Both the position numbers and the translations under genes were made by a program. This document shows, one piece after another, positions 17,211 to 25,568 of a DNA stretch of 64,000 nucleotides (the first letter of the stretch is position 1; each line of letters opens with the position of its first letter). The notes under the pieces are model-generated. The model was given only the letters and a program-made list of their open reading frames with translations, had not been told where the DNA came from and searched no databases. Source of the stretch: UBA8106 sp964569695 (GTDB lineage: Bacteria; Acidobacteriota; Vicinamibacteria; Vicinamibacterales; UBA823); NCBI GenBank assembly GCA_964569695.1, contig CAZMUA010000005.1, positions 1 to 64,000 of the forward strand, written 5' to 3'.

Positions 17211-18020
17211 GTGGGATACCGGACGACATTAGAAGCCCGTTTAGCAAAAAAGACAACGAAGGCCATCTTAGATTTTGACTTACTTGAAGATGGTGACCGT
17301 GTCATGGTCGGCTTGTCAGGAGGTAAGGATAGCTGGGCGTTGCTCCAGATCTTGGATGTCCTCCGATTGCGAGCGCCCATTCAGTTTAGCTTGGTGGCAG
17401 TTAATGTCGACTCAGGGTACGAGAATTATAGACACGAAGTAATTGCCAAAGCGTGTCAAGAACGTGGTTGGGAATATAGAATCGAGCACACATCAATTGG
17501 CGAAACTATGGATGACTTGCTTGATGCCAAAGCGACTCCGTGCTCGCTCTGTGCTCGTCTTCGGCGTGGAGTCTTATACCGCTTGGCAGAAGAGGTTGAG
17601 GCCACAAAGATCGCGCTTGGGCATCATAGCGACGATTTTATTGAAACCTTACTCCTGAATATATTTTTTGCCGGCGCCCTTAAGGCTATGCCAGCCCGTC
17701 TCGTCCCTGACGCAGCACAACAGATTGTTATACGACCCCTCGTTTATGTAAGTGAGAGTGAAACGCGGGCATATGTTGAAGCTTGCGGTCTTCCAATTGT
17801 AGGTTGTTGCTGCCCAGTATGTGGCGACCTGAGCTTGCAACGGCAACGTGTGAAACGAATGCTCGCTGAGCTAGAGCGCGAGCACCCAGCCATCAAAAAT
17901 TCAATGCTCAAGGCTCTCAAAAATGTGGTGCCTTCTCATTTGCTAGATACCAGACTGAATCCTATTGCTGACCTGTCTAATCAGGTTGCCTTAGAGCGAG
18001 ACTCGGTCATATCGGTTTGA
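17211..18020 (+). CDS. ttcA: TtcA-family tRNA 2-thiolation enzyme
   Basis: 269 residues, GTG start with AAGGG about 9 nt upstream. The N-type ATP pyrophosphatase P-loop is SGGKDS (about 35-40). The Cys motif CSLCARLRRGVLYRLA and the downstream HHSDDFIETLLLN match TtcA/TtuA-type enzymes that use an iron-sulfur cluster to thiolate tRNA (s2C32 for TtcA). A CPVCGDLSLQRQRVKRML segment supplies a further Cys pair. The unusual CCCPVC run could influence cluster binding. Followed after 6 bp by dtd, another tRNA-quality gene. Confidence 0.85.
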   Translation: MGYRTTLEARLAKKTTKAILDFDLLEDGDRVMVGLSGGKDSWALLQILDVLRLRAPIQFSLVAVNVDSGYENYRHEVIAKACQERGWEYRIEHTSIGETMDDLLDAKATPCSLCARLRRGVLYRLAEEVEATKIALGHHSDDFIETLLLNIFFAGALKAMPARLVPDAAQQIVIRPLVYVSESETRAYVEACGLPIVGCCCPVCGDLSLQRQRVKRMLAELEREHPAIKNSMLKALKNVVPSHLLDTRLNPIADLSNQVALERDSVISV

Positions 18021-18038
18021 TAAGGATTGGATGTTCAG

Positions 18039-18488
18039 GTGAGATCTGTCGTTCAACGTGTGAAGTCGGCGCAGGTAAGTGTGGGTGACAGAGTTGTCGG
18101 TGAGATCGGTCATGGCCTTCTTGCTCTAGTGGGCATCGCGTCGTCTGATGGGCCTGATGATGTGTCTTATACTGCTGGCAAGCTTCGAAATCTACGGATC
18201 TTTGAAGATGAGAAAGGAAAAATGAATCGTTCGGTTGTTGAGGTGGCTGGTTCTGTACTGGTTGTTTCGCAATTTACATTACTTGGTGACTGCCGGAAAG
18301 GCAGACGTCCATCATTCGTGAAAGCGGCACGACCCGAGGTTGCGCAATCATTATATGATGCGCTCATTTACGCGCTGCTCGCCGAAGGTGTCAAGATCAA
18401 GACGGGTGAATTTCAGGCGAACATGCAAGTTAGTTTGGTCAATGACGGTCCAGTCACCCTAGTGGTTGATAGTGATGATAAGTCTTAA
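18039..18488 (+). CDS. dtd: D-aminoacyl-tRNA deacylase
   Basis: About 149 residues from GTG 18039, which gives the canonical opening RSVVQRVKSAQVSVGDRVVG; a TTG at 18027 would add four residues. DTD hydrolyses D-aminoacyl-tRNAs. Both active-site signatures are present: SQFTLLGD near residue 75-82 and the cross-subunit Gly-cisPro motif NDGPVTLVV near the C-terminus. Likely in one transcript with ttcA. Confidence 0.92.
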   Translation: MRSVVQRVKSAQVSVGDRVVGEIGHGLLALVGIASSDGPDDVSYTAGKLRNLRIFEDEKGKMNRSVVEVAGSVLVVSQFTLLGDCRKGRRPSFVKAARPEVAQSLYDALIYALLAEGVKIKTGEFQANMQVSLVNDGPVTLVVDSDDKS

Positions 18489-18503
18489 GCTGAAGTGAGC
18501 AAT

Positions 18504-19361
18504 ATGAAACAACAAGGGTTCATCATTTGGGTGATGGTGCTTGGTGTGACTCTATGGTCAGGCGTAGCGCACGCACAACAACGACCGCTAGTGACTGAAG
18601 ATCCGGAAACCGTTGGTGCTGGCGTCGTGTTGTTTGAAGCCGGCATTGAACACAACCGGCAAGAACGATTTCCTTTGGCGGGCCTCAAGGGTAATTTATG
18701 GAGCTCACCGGTTGCGGGGGTCAGCGTCGGTGTTGGTTCGATCGCTGAAATTCAGATCGATGGAGGTTATAACAAACTATTAGTTACGGAGAAGTCTTCC
18801 GCAACGTTATCAAGCATGACAAATGTGATTGGAAAAGGTGATTCAACAAGTAGTTTCCGGCCGCTCGTAATCGGGACAAAAATCAGGCTACTCTCTGAGA
18901 CGAGTGGGCGTCCGGCGTTCGGACTGCGCCTAGCGACGCGTTTACCTAATGCTAACAACGAGAGTGGATTAGGACTGGATACGACAGATTATTTTGCGTC
19001 GTTCCTGCTTGGCAAGACTGTGCAGTCGGTTCGTATTGTTGGGAACGTTGGTCTCGGGGTGGTAGGTGATCCGACCAAGGGGTATCAACATAGTCAACTC
19101 TTGCTTTACGGAGTGTCAATATCTCGTGCGATTTTCAATGCGTTGGAAGTAGTTACTGAGATTAATGGTCGACACAATACGAAGCAAGGGACACCGCAAC
19201 TTGGTGCTGAGAATAGTTCACTGATGCGATTCGGTGCACGATACACGATTGGTGGCGCACGAATCGATAGTGCGGTGTTAGTGGGGATGAGATCCACGGA
19301 TCCTAGCATCGGAATCACTCTCGGATTTACCTATGTCTTTAAAGCATTTCAGGCGCCATAG
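18504..19361 (+). CDS. Exported beta-barrel-like protein of unknown function
   Basis: About 285 residues with a clear Sec signal (MKQQGFIIWVMVLGVTLWSG, then AHAQ). The mature part has alternating hydrophobic/polar strands and Gly turns (AGVSVGVGSIAEIQIDGGYN, RPAFGLRLATRLPN, IVGNVGLGVVGDP) and ends with an aromatic-containing strand (GITLGFTYVFKAF), as outer-membrane barrels do. It resembles the loosely defined MetA-pathway/phenol-degradation outer-membrane group, but no specific role is supported. GTG 18495 is an alternative start. It lies between dtd and dapF. Confidence 0.6.
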   Translation: MKQQGFIIWVMVLGVTLWSGVAHAQQRPLVTEDPETVGAGVVLFEAGIEHNRQERFPLAGLKGNLWSSPVAGVSVGVGSIAEIQIDGGYNKLLVTEKSSATLSSMTNVIGKGDSTSSFRPLVIGTKIRLLSETSGRPAFGLRLATRLPNANNESGLGLDTTDYFASFLLGKTVQSVRIVGNVGLGVVGDPTKGYQHSQLLLYGVSISRAIFNALEVVTEINGRHNTKQGTPQLGAENSSLMRFGARYTIGGARIDSAVLVGMRSTDPSIGITLGFTYVFKAFQAP

Positions 19362-19377
19362 CCTATAGAAGACAGAA

Positions 19378-20181
19378 ATGCTCGACATCGTTAAGGCACA
19401 CGCTTACGGGAATGACTTTTTGTTTGTTGACGCAGATCGAGTTGCTGAGGCGTCACGGGCACCCCTCGCGAAGCGGGTCTGCAGTCGACATACTGGGATT
19501 GGCGCCGATGGACTTGCGTTTTATACCAGAACGTCTGACGGTGCGGCGATGAAGTTGCTTAACGCAGATGGCAGTTATTCTGAAGTGTCAGGAAACGGTG
19601 TGCGCTGTTTGGCCGCCTTAATACTATCGTTTCAGAAGAGGCTTCAGGCTGGAAGTCAGGTCACGATTCATACCGACGTGGGGCCTAAGCAATTGACGGT
19701 CGTCGAAGCAGCAGGCCCACGATTCACATTTAAGGCTGCAATGGGCAAGCCAGAAGAAATTCAACTGAAAAATATCGACGTGGAGGGTGAACAGTTAGAT
19801 GTGGTTACCTTGCGTGTTGGTAATCCGCAGTGTGTTGTGCTTGGTGCGTTACCTCCAGAAGAACGATTTAGGCGTTTAGCGAAAGCATTGGCGACTCATT
19901 CTGTTTTCCCAGCTGGTACAAACGTAGAATTTGCGGAGGTCGTCTCAGAAAAATGTATACGTATTGCGATCTGGGAACGTGGGGTAGGGCCCACAGAGGC
20001 ATCGGGAACGGGTGCCTGTGCAGCGGCTGTGGCGGCTGCGTTGTATGGGAGTGCCGGTCGTGATGTCGAAGTCATTGCACCTGGTGGAACGCAACGTGTC
20101 GTCTGGGAAGGAGGAGGTCTTACTCTTACTGGATGGACTGAACTGCTTCATACTTCACAATGGCTCATTCCGATCGAGTGA
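19378..20181 (+). CDS. dapF: Diaminopimelate epimerase-family protein with Ser at both catalytic positions
   Basis: 267 residues with the two-domain DapF fold: HAYGNDFLFVD at the N-terminus, NADGSYSEVSGNGVRC, VGNPQCVV, and WERGVGPTEASGTGACAA. DapF interconverts LL- and meso-diaminopimelate for lysine and peptidoglycan. The known enzyme uses two Cys (in CGNG and ACG[TS]G). Here both are Ser: Ser71 (codon TCA) and Ser209 (codon TCG). Everything around them is conserved, so this looks like a natural variant rather than decay. It may be a functional epimerase using Ser, a related isomerase or dehydratase, or a partner to another DapF elsewhere. Confidence 0.85.
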   Translation: MLDIVKAHAYGNDFLFVDADRVAEASRAPLAKRVCSRHTGIGADGLAFYTRTSDGAAMKLLNADGSYSEVSGNGVRCLAALILSFQKRLQAGSQVTIHTDVGPKQLTVVEAAGPRFTFKAAMGKPEEIQLKNIDVEGEQLDVVTLRVGNPQCVVLGALPPEERFRRLAKALATHSVFPAGTNVEFAEVVSEKCIRIAIWERGVGPTEASGTGACAAAVAAALYGSAGRDVEVIAPGGTQRVVWEGGGLTLTGWTELLHTSQWLIPIE

Positions 20182-20370
20182 TTAAGGACGGATTGGCCAC
20201 ACTTCAACTTTAAAGCAATATCCGTTTAATCAAGGCGCTGAGTGGTCTACACTTGATGGGTTACTTGATTGTGTCGATTAGTGTTCAATTGTGATCAGTA
20301 ACGCAGTCATCACGGTTTCAGTTAAGAGAGTTTAACAAAAAAGCACTGCACTTTAGGATGAAAAGGGTCA

Positions 20371-21639
20371 ATGTCAAAAGTACTCTACTTTGATTGTTTT
20401 TCGGGCGCATCAGGCGACATGATTCTTGGATCTTTGCTTGATGCCGGTCTTCCAATCGAGGAGTTGCGCGGTGCTCTCGGAAGTTTGGCCCTCGACGGCA
20501 TGTCCATTGAGGCAGAGTCCGTGGATCGTGCTGGCGTGGCAGCGATCAAGTTTCGTTTACGTGAAAATGGTCAAGTTGTGGATGGCTCGGACCCTACTCC
20601 TAAAAAACATCATCATGACCACGATCACCACTCGGACAAGTCACATCATCATCATTCTCATCGCAGTATCGATGAAATATTAGAACTTGTAGGGCGGTCA
20701 AACCTTTCTGAAACTGCAAAGACAAGCGTAGGGCATTTATTTGGTCGTCTGGCAACGGCTGAAGCTGCAATTCATCAGATGCCAGTTAATGAAGTGCATC
20801 TCCATGAAGTAGGGGCGCTAGATTCGATCATTGACATTGTGGGTGCAACGTTTGGGTTTGAATGGTTCGCTCCTGATGAGGTCGTTGTTTCACCGCTCAA
20901 TGTTGGTTCAGGGACGGTGGAATGTGCCCACGGTATCTATCCGGTTCCAGCCCCGGCGACAGCGCGGCTTTTGGAAGGCTCACCTATATATGCGAGTGGT
21001 GAGGCCGGTGAATTGGTCACACCGACCGGAGCCCTGCTCATGACTGAATGGGCGACTTCATACGGTCCGCTTCCGCCCATGACAATCAGTCGTGTGGGAT
21101 ATGGCGCCGGAGAACGTAATAGGGCGGATTCACCAAATGTACTCCGCCTCCTTGTTGGCGAGTCGGCAGATATTGATGTAGGTGAACGTGTTGTCGTTTT
21201 GGAATGTGAAATTGACGACATGAATCCTCAGATCTTTGGACTATTAATGTCACGCCTGCACGAAGCTGGGGCACTCGATGTGTTTTATGTGCCTGTGCAG
21301 ATGAAAAAAGATAGACCAGGAACGTTGGTGACTGTTATTTCACCGCTAGGATTACGCGAGACGTTGAGCGAAATTCTGTTCCGGGAGAGCACCACACTAG
21401 GTATTCGCTATCATGAGACTCGACGTGAGCGGCTCGAACGAACGTGGATGACGGTTGAGACTTCTCTTGGTGCCGTTCGTATCAAACTTGCCCGTCGCGG
21501 CAACCAGGTTCTAAATGCCGCACCAGAATTCGATGACTGCTTGCAACTAGCAAAACAGCACGACGTACCTGTCAAGCATGTTCAGGCTCTAGCTCAGAAG
21601 GCCTATCTTGATATGAGTGACAAAGCAAGAGGAAAGTAA
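20371..21639 (+). CDS. larC: LarC-type nickel-pincer cofactor nickel-insertion protein
   Basis: 422 residues, in one uninterrupted frame, unlike organisms where larC needs a programmed frameshift. It opens VLYFDCFSGASGDMILG and has a His-rich metal-handling run (residues 80-97, with HHHDHDHHSDKSHHHHSH). Then come the NEVHLHEVGALDSIIDIVG motif, LVTPTGALL, and a C-terminal ferredoxin-like part (VLECEIDDMNPQIFGLLM). LarC inserts nickel by CTP-dependent cyclometalation into the pyridinium thiocarboxylate cofactor of LarA-type racemases. No larA, larB or larE is in the window. Confidence 0.92.
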   Translation: MSKVLYFDCFSGASGDMILGSLLDAGLPIEELRGALGSLALDGMSIEAESVDRAGVAAIKFRLRENGQVVDGSDPTPKKHHHDHDHHSDKSHHHHSHRSIDEILELVGRSNLSETAKTSVGHLFGRLATAEAAIHQMPVNEVHLHEVGALDSIIDIVGATFGFEWFAPDEVVVSPLNVGSGTVECAHGIYPVPAPATARLLEGSPIYASGEAGELVTPTGALLMTEWATSYGPLPPMTISRVGYGAGERNRADSPNVLRLLVGESADIDVGERVVVLECEIDDMNPQIFGLLMSRLHEAGALDVFYVPVQMKKDRPGTLVTVISPLGLRETLSEILFRESTTLGIRYHETRRERLERTWMTVETSLGAVRIKLARRGNQVLNAAPEFDDCLQLAKQHDVPVKHVQALAQKAYLDMSDKARGK

Positions 21640-21648
21640 GTTTAGGGG

Positions 21649-23175
21649 ATGTCTCGATTTTATTTAACTACCGCGATCGATTACGTGAACAGCCGGCCGC
21701 ACTTGGGGACTGCCTACGAAAAGATCACAGCCGATGTGATTGCTCGTTACCAGCGGTTGCGCGGAGTCTCAACACATTTTGTGATGGGTAATGACGAGCA
21801 TTCACAGAATGTATACCGACGGGCGCAAGAATTAGGAGTTGACCCGTTGTCGTATTGCGAACGGATGGAGGTCGAATTTCGTGAAATCTGGAAAACACTC
21901 GACGTGTCGTTTGATGACTTCATACGAACAACTGAAGATCGCCATCGAGCCTCAGTTTCATTGATGGTAAAGAAGATTGCAGACGCTGGTGATCTTTATG
22001 AAGGATTTTATGAAGGTTGGTACTGCGTGTCGTGCGAATCATTCAAGCAGGAAAAGGACCTCATTGATGGGAATTGTCCAGTTCATCGGAGCCGACCAGA
22101 TTGGATCAAGGAGAAAAATCATTTCTTTCGTCTTTCAAAGTATCGCGAGGCTCTCCTTAGGCATTTCGAGTCGCACCCCGAGTTCTTGTGTCCTGAGATT
22201 AGACGCAACGAGATTATGAAGTTACTAGAGTCTGGGTTAGAAGACATTTCTGTCAGTCGTAGCGGTCAGTCGTGGGGTATCCCACTGCCGTCTGCCCCAG
22301 AGAGTGTTGTTTATGTCTGGTTCGATGCGTTAATAAATTACATATCGGCCGTTGGCTTTGGGACTGACGAAGATCGTGTTGCTGCTTGGTGGCCCGCTGA
22401 TCTGCATATCGTGGGTAAGGACATTACTCGGTTTCATAGTGTCGTATGGCCAGCGATGTTATTAAGCGCTGGCCAGGAATTACCTCGCCAGGTGTTTGGT
22501 CATGGATGGGTGCATTTTAAGGGGCATCGCATGAGTAAGTCACTCGGAACCAGCCTTGATCCCTTAGAGGCGGTTGCTCGAGCTGGTGTCGACCCGCTTA
22601 GGCTGTATCTTGTGAGCGAGATACCGTACGGCCAGGATGGTGACTTTTCGTGGGACCGCTTTGAAGAACGTTACAATGCTGATCTCGCAAACAATTTAGG
22701 TAATCTAGTCAGTCGGATTAGTGCAATGGTTCATAAGTACCGAGAAGGAAATCTTGCTACTCCTTCTGGAAGTTCGGGGCGGCTGGCACATCTCGCCGAG
22801 GAAGTCGTGGGACGTTACCAGGCAGCCATGGAGCGTTATGCTCTGCATGAAGCTACTGCTGCGACTTATCGGCTGGTGGATGCTACCAATGAGTATATTA
22901 CCGAGACTGAGCCATGGAAACTGGCTTCTGAAGATGGAGAAGCAGGGCAATTAACGAGAGTGCTGTACGACATTTCCGAGGCTGTTCGGATTATCGGAAT
23001 CCTTTTAGGTCCAGTGATGCCGAACGCCGGAAGAGAAATCGTACGGCGCATGGGTGGTGAGGCATCGGAACGTGACGAACATTGGACGCAAGCAACCACT
23101 TGGCGAACCGAAAGTGCCCGAACCATTCTCCGAGGTGAATCCATGTGGCCACGTCTGGAGACTAAGAGCTCGTGA
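21649..23175 (+). CDS. metG: Methionyl-tRNA synthetase
   Basis: 508 residues. Class I synthetase: the HIGH-like motif is HLGT (18-21) and the KMSKS-like loop is HRMSKSLGTS (about 292-301). A zinc knuckle (CVSCESFKQEKDLIDGNCPVH, near 126) is present. The anticodon-binding helical domain ends the protein. There is no C-terminal tRNA-binding OB domain in this chain; that module is encoded separately 30 bp downstream. Starts 9 bp after larC. Confidence 0.95.
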   Translation: MSRFYLTTAIDYVNSRPHLGTAYEKITADVIARYQRLRGVSTHFVMGNDEHSQNVYRRAQELGVDPLSYCERMEVEFREIWKTLDVSFDDFIRTTEDRHRASVSLMVKKIADAGDLYEGFYEGWYCVSCESFKQEKDLIDGNCPVHRSRPDWIKEKNHFFRLSKYREALLRHFESHPEFLCPEIRRNEIMKLLESGLEDISVSRSGQSWGIPLPSAPESVVYVWFDALINYISAVGFGTDEDRVAAWWPADLHIVGKDITRFHSVVWPAMLLSAGQELPRQVFGHGWVHFKGHRMSKSLGTSLDPLEAVARAGVDPLRLYLVSEIPYGQDGDFSWDRFEERYNADLANNLGNLVSRISAMVHKYREGNLATPSGSSGRLAHLAEEVVGRYQAAMERYALHEATAATYRLVDATNEYITETEPWKLASEDGEAGQLTRVLYDISEAVRIIGILLGPVMPNAGREIVRRMGGEASERDEHWTQATTWRTESARTILRGESMWPRLETKSS

Positions 23176-23205
23176 AGTAGTTAATGTTTAAAAGGAGACT
23201 CCAAA

Positions 23206-23631
23206 ATGACCCAAATTGATGACTCCCCTCTACCTACGTCGACTTCTGATTCTGATCAGATATCCTCTGCGGAAGCACCAAGTGCGACGCCAGAAGCGGA
23301 TACCAGGATAACCATCGACGAGTTTATGAAGGTTGAGTTGCGGGTCGCTAAAGTGGTGACGGCTGAACGAGTGCCAAAGTCAAAAAAGCTTATTAAGTTG
23401 GAGGTTGATTTGGGTTCAGAAGTTCGTGTGGTTGTGGCTGGTATAGCCAGAGCTTATGAACCTGAAGCCTTAGTGGGACGAACCGTCGTGGTTGTAGCGA
23501 ACCTCAAGCCAGCCAAATTAATGGGTGTCGAATCAAATGGGATGGTTCTTGCGGCGAGCCTTGAGGGGGATGTGCCGATGTTGGTTGGATTCGGAGATCA
23601 GCCACCAACTCTTGGTGCCCGGGTGAGATAG
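23206..23631 (+). CDS. Stand-alone tRNA-binding OB-fold protein (MetRS C-terminal domain type)
   Basis: 141 residues with a strong AAGGAG Shine-Dalgarno 10 nt before the ATG. Residues 1-35 are a disordered Ser/Thr/Glu-rich lead. The remainder is the EMAPII/Arc1p-type OB fold seen at the MetRS C-terminus or in CsaA: MKVELRVAKVVTAERVP, then KLIKLEVDLGSEVRVVVAGIA and ANLKPAKLMGVESNGMVLAA. It probably works in trans with the adjacent metG product to capture tRNA; a CsaA-like chaperone role is the alternative. Confidence 0.85.
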   Translation: MTQIDDSPLPTSTSDSDQISSAEAPSATPEADTRITIDEFMKVELRVAKVVTAERVPKSKKLIKLEVDLGSEVRVVVAGIARAYEPEALVGRTVVVVANLKPAKLMGVESNGMVLAASLEGDVPMLVGFGDQPPTLGARVR

Positions 23632-23633
23632 TT

Positions 23634-24434
23634 TTGGAAAACCAAGCAATCGGACTACTGGATTCCCACTGTCACTTGGCCGATGAAGCATTCATTGGAG
23701 ACCTCAACGAGGTCGTGGGACGGGCTCGGGATGCGGGCCTTGAGCAGATTCTTTGCATTCTAGCGGCTGGTAATCAGGCAGAATATAAACAGGCCAAGCG
23801 ACTGCAAACAATTTGGCCAAACGTGTGTTTCGCGATTGGTGTGCATCCACATCAGGCCTCGGAGTATGCCGGGCGTGTTGATGAAGTGGTTCGCGATGTG
23901 CGAGAAGCGATTGAAGTCGAACCATCGGTTAGGGTGGTTGGAGAAATCGGGCTTGACTACCATTATGATTTTTCACCACGTGACGTCCAACGTGAAGTCT
24001 TTCACCGACAAGTCACGCTGGCGAGGGAATTACGATTGCCAGTGAGCATACACACGCGAGAGGCTGAAACTGATACCGTAGCAATCCTTGAGGAAGCTGG
24101 TGGCAGGGAAGTGCGCGGCGTGTTTCACTGTTTTGCTGGCGATGCATCGTTGGCTAACCAAGCTTTAGCGTTGGGCTTCCATGTTTCGTTTTCTGGCATG
24201 CTTACCTTTAAACGCGCTGAGGCGCTGAGGGCCATCGCGTCCGAGGTTCCAGTCGATCGCTTATTAATTGAAACAGACGCGCCCTATCTTGCACCAGTGC
24301 CATATCGTGGTAAAAGAAACGAACCGGCGTGGGTCAGTCGCGTGCTTGAAGTATTAGCTGAAGTTCGTGGTACAACGGTTGAGCTTCTGTCTGAGCAAGT
24401 GATGACGAATTTTCGAGCTTTGGTAAGGCTTTGA
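23634..24434 (+). CDS. tatD: TatD-family metal-dependent hydrolase (DNase)
   Basis: 266 residues, TTG start 2 bp after the preceding stop. TIM-barrel amidohydrolase metal ligands are DSHCHL near the N-terminus, GEIGLDYHYD, IHTREAE, FHCFAG and ETDAPYLAPVPYRGKRNEP. TatD enzymes are Mg-dependent 3'-5' exonucleases or DNases linked to DNA repair and D-aminoacyl-tRNA turnover. Placement after metG is common in bacteria. Confidence 0.92.
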   Translation: MENQAIGLLDSHCHLADEAFIGDLNEVVGRARDAGLEQILCILAAGNQAEYKQAKRLQTIWPNVCFAIGVHPHQASEYAGRVDEVVRDVREAIEVEPSVRVVGEIGLDYHYDFSPRDVQREVFHRQVTLARELRLPVSIHTREAETDTVAILEEAGGREVRGVFHCFAGDASLANQALALGFHVSFSGMLTFKRAEALRAIASEVPVDRLLIETDAPYLAPVPYRGKRNEPAWVSRVLEVLAEVRGTTVELLSEQVMTNFRALVRL

Positions 24435-24559
24435 ATCCTAGCCGAACACGAATTCTGTTCGATAAGGACCTGTTACGTTGACACTCCGTGCGGGAGTATG
24501 GTCTGATCGCCTCTTATCAGCTAGCACTGTGTAGCACCTGTTGACCCACGAGTAAGATT

Positions 24560-25555
24560 GTGCCAAATACAGACACCTCCATCGATCTTGATGAAATTTT
24601 CGCACCGATTCGCCAGGAGTTGGATGCAGTCGAGCGTGAATATATGCGACACGTTCAGTCTCGTGTCGAATTAATCCCTGAAATAGGGCGATATATTCAG
24701 CAGGGTGGTGGTAAACGGATTCGTCCAGCTCTGCTGTTAATGGCCTCGCGCTTAAGTTCTTATAAAGGAGACAGCGCCATTCTATATGCGTCGGTTGTTG
24801 AGTTTATTCACACAGCGACACTGGTCCATGACGATATAGTCGATAATGCGAATCTTCGGCGAGGCCAAATGGCTGTGCATTCCCGATGGGGCAATGATAT
24901 TACGGTATTGCTTGGAGATTATCTGTATATCAAGTCCATGGGGCTCGCGCTAACAGAGGACTCTCTGGACGTTATTCGACTTCTTTGTGACGTAACCCTG
25001 CGTATGATCGAGGGTGAACTCTATCAACTTACCAAGACCGGTGATGTTGAAATTAGCGAAGAAGAGCATTTTGAGATCATTCGTCGAAAAACTGCCTATT
25101 TGTTTGGCGGCTGTTCTCAAATTGGAGGGATGCTGGGTGGCGTGTCTGATGAGGAAGCAGAGGCGCTTCGCGAGTACGGATTTAATCTGGGCGTTGCGTT
25201 TCAACTCGTAGACGATTTACTAGACTATACGGCCTCCAAGTCAACACTTGGCAAACCAATCGGAAGTGATTTGCGAGAAGGGAAGGTTACGCTTCCTGTG
25301 ATTTATCTGCTACAGCGAGATGGAGATAATGCAGATAGTTTGGTTCGCAATGTTGTTGAAACTGGAGAAATCACGCCAGAAAGATGGAGAGAATTAAAGC
25401 AGCTCCTGACCGAACACCGTGCAATCGAGAGTGCATATGATAAGGCGATGGAGCATGCGAAATTAGCCAAACAGCATCTTGAAGTGTTTCCAGTGACCCC
25501 GGAGCGTGAATCGCTGATGGCATTACCCGATTACGTTCTCTCTCGAGAACATTGA
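24560..25555 (+). CDS. Polyprenyl diphosphate synthase (trans, long chain)
   Basis: 331 residues, GTG start. It extends farnesyl or geranylgeranyl diphosphate with isopentenyl diphosphate to make the quinone side chain. The first aspartate-rich motif is DDIVDN (91-96, preceded by FIHTATLVH) and the second is DDLLDY (about 218). GGGKRIRPALLL (about 49-60) binds the substrate diphosphate. Small residues upstream of the first motif suggest a long product (C35-C45), typical of IspB/HepT-like enzymes; the chain length cannot be read directly. Confidence 0.92.
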   Translation: MPNTDTSIDLDEIFAPIRQELDAVEREYMRHVQSRVELIPEIGRYIQQGGGKRIRPALLLMASRLSSYKGDSAILYASVVEFIHTATLVHDDIVDNANLRRGQMAVHSRWGNDITVLLGDYLYIKSMGLALTEDSLDVIRLLCDVTLRMIEGELYQLTKTGDVEISEEEHFEIIRRKTAYLFGGCSQIGGMLGGVSDEEAEALREYGFNLGVAFQLVDDLLDYTASKSTLGKPIGSDLREGKVTLPVIYLLQRDGDNADSLVRNVVETGEITPERWRELKQLLTEHRAIESAYDKAMEHAKLAKQHLEVFPVTPERESLMALPDYVLSREH

Positions 25556-25568
25556 GTTACCCATAATT

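Noticed and set aside
20182..20370. Regulatory RNA or operator between dapF and larC
   Set aside because: Nothing beyond weak promoter-like matches and an AAAAGGG ribosome-binding site near the larC ATG could be found.
20371..21639. Programmed frameshift in larC
   Set aside because: The frame is continuous from start to stop with both domains present, so no recoding is needed.
24435..24559. Hairpins between tatD and the polyprenyl synthase gene as terminator or regulatory RNA
   Set aside because: The dyads (for example CGAACA...TGTTCG at 24443-24461) are short and lack a T tract. I see no clear feature in this gap.
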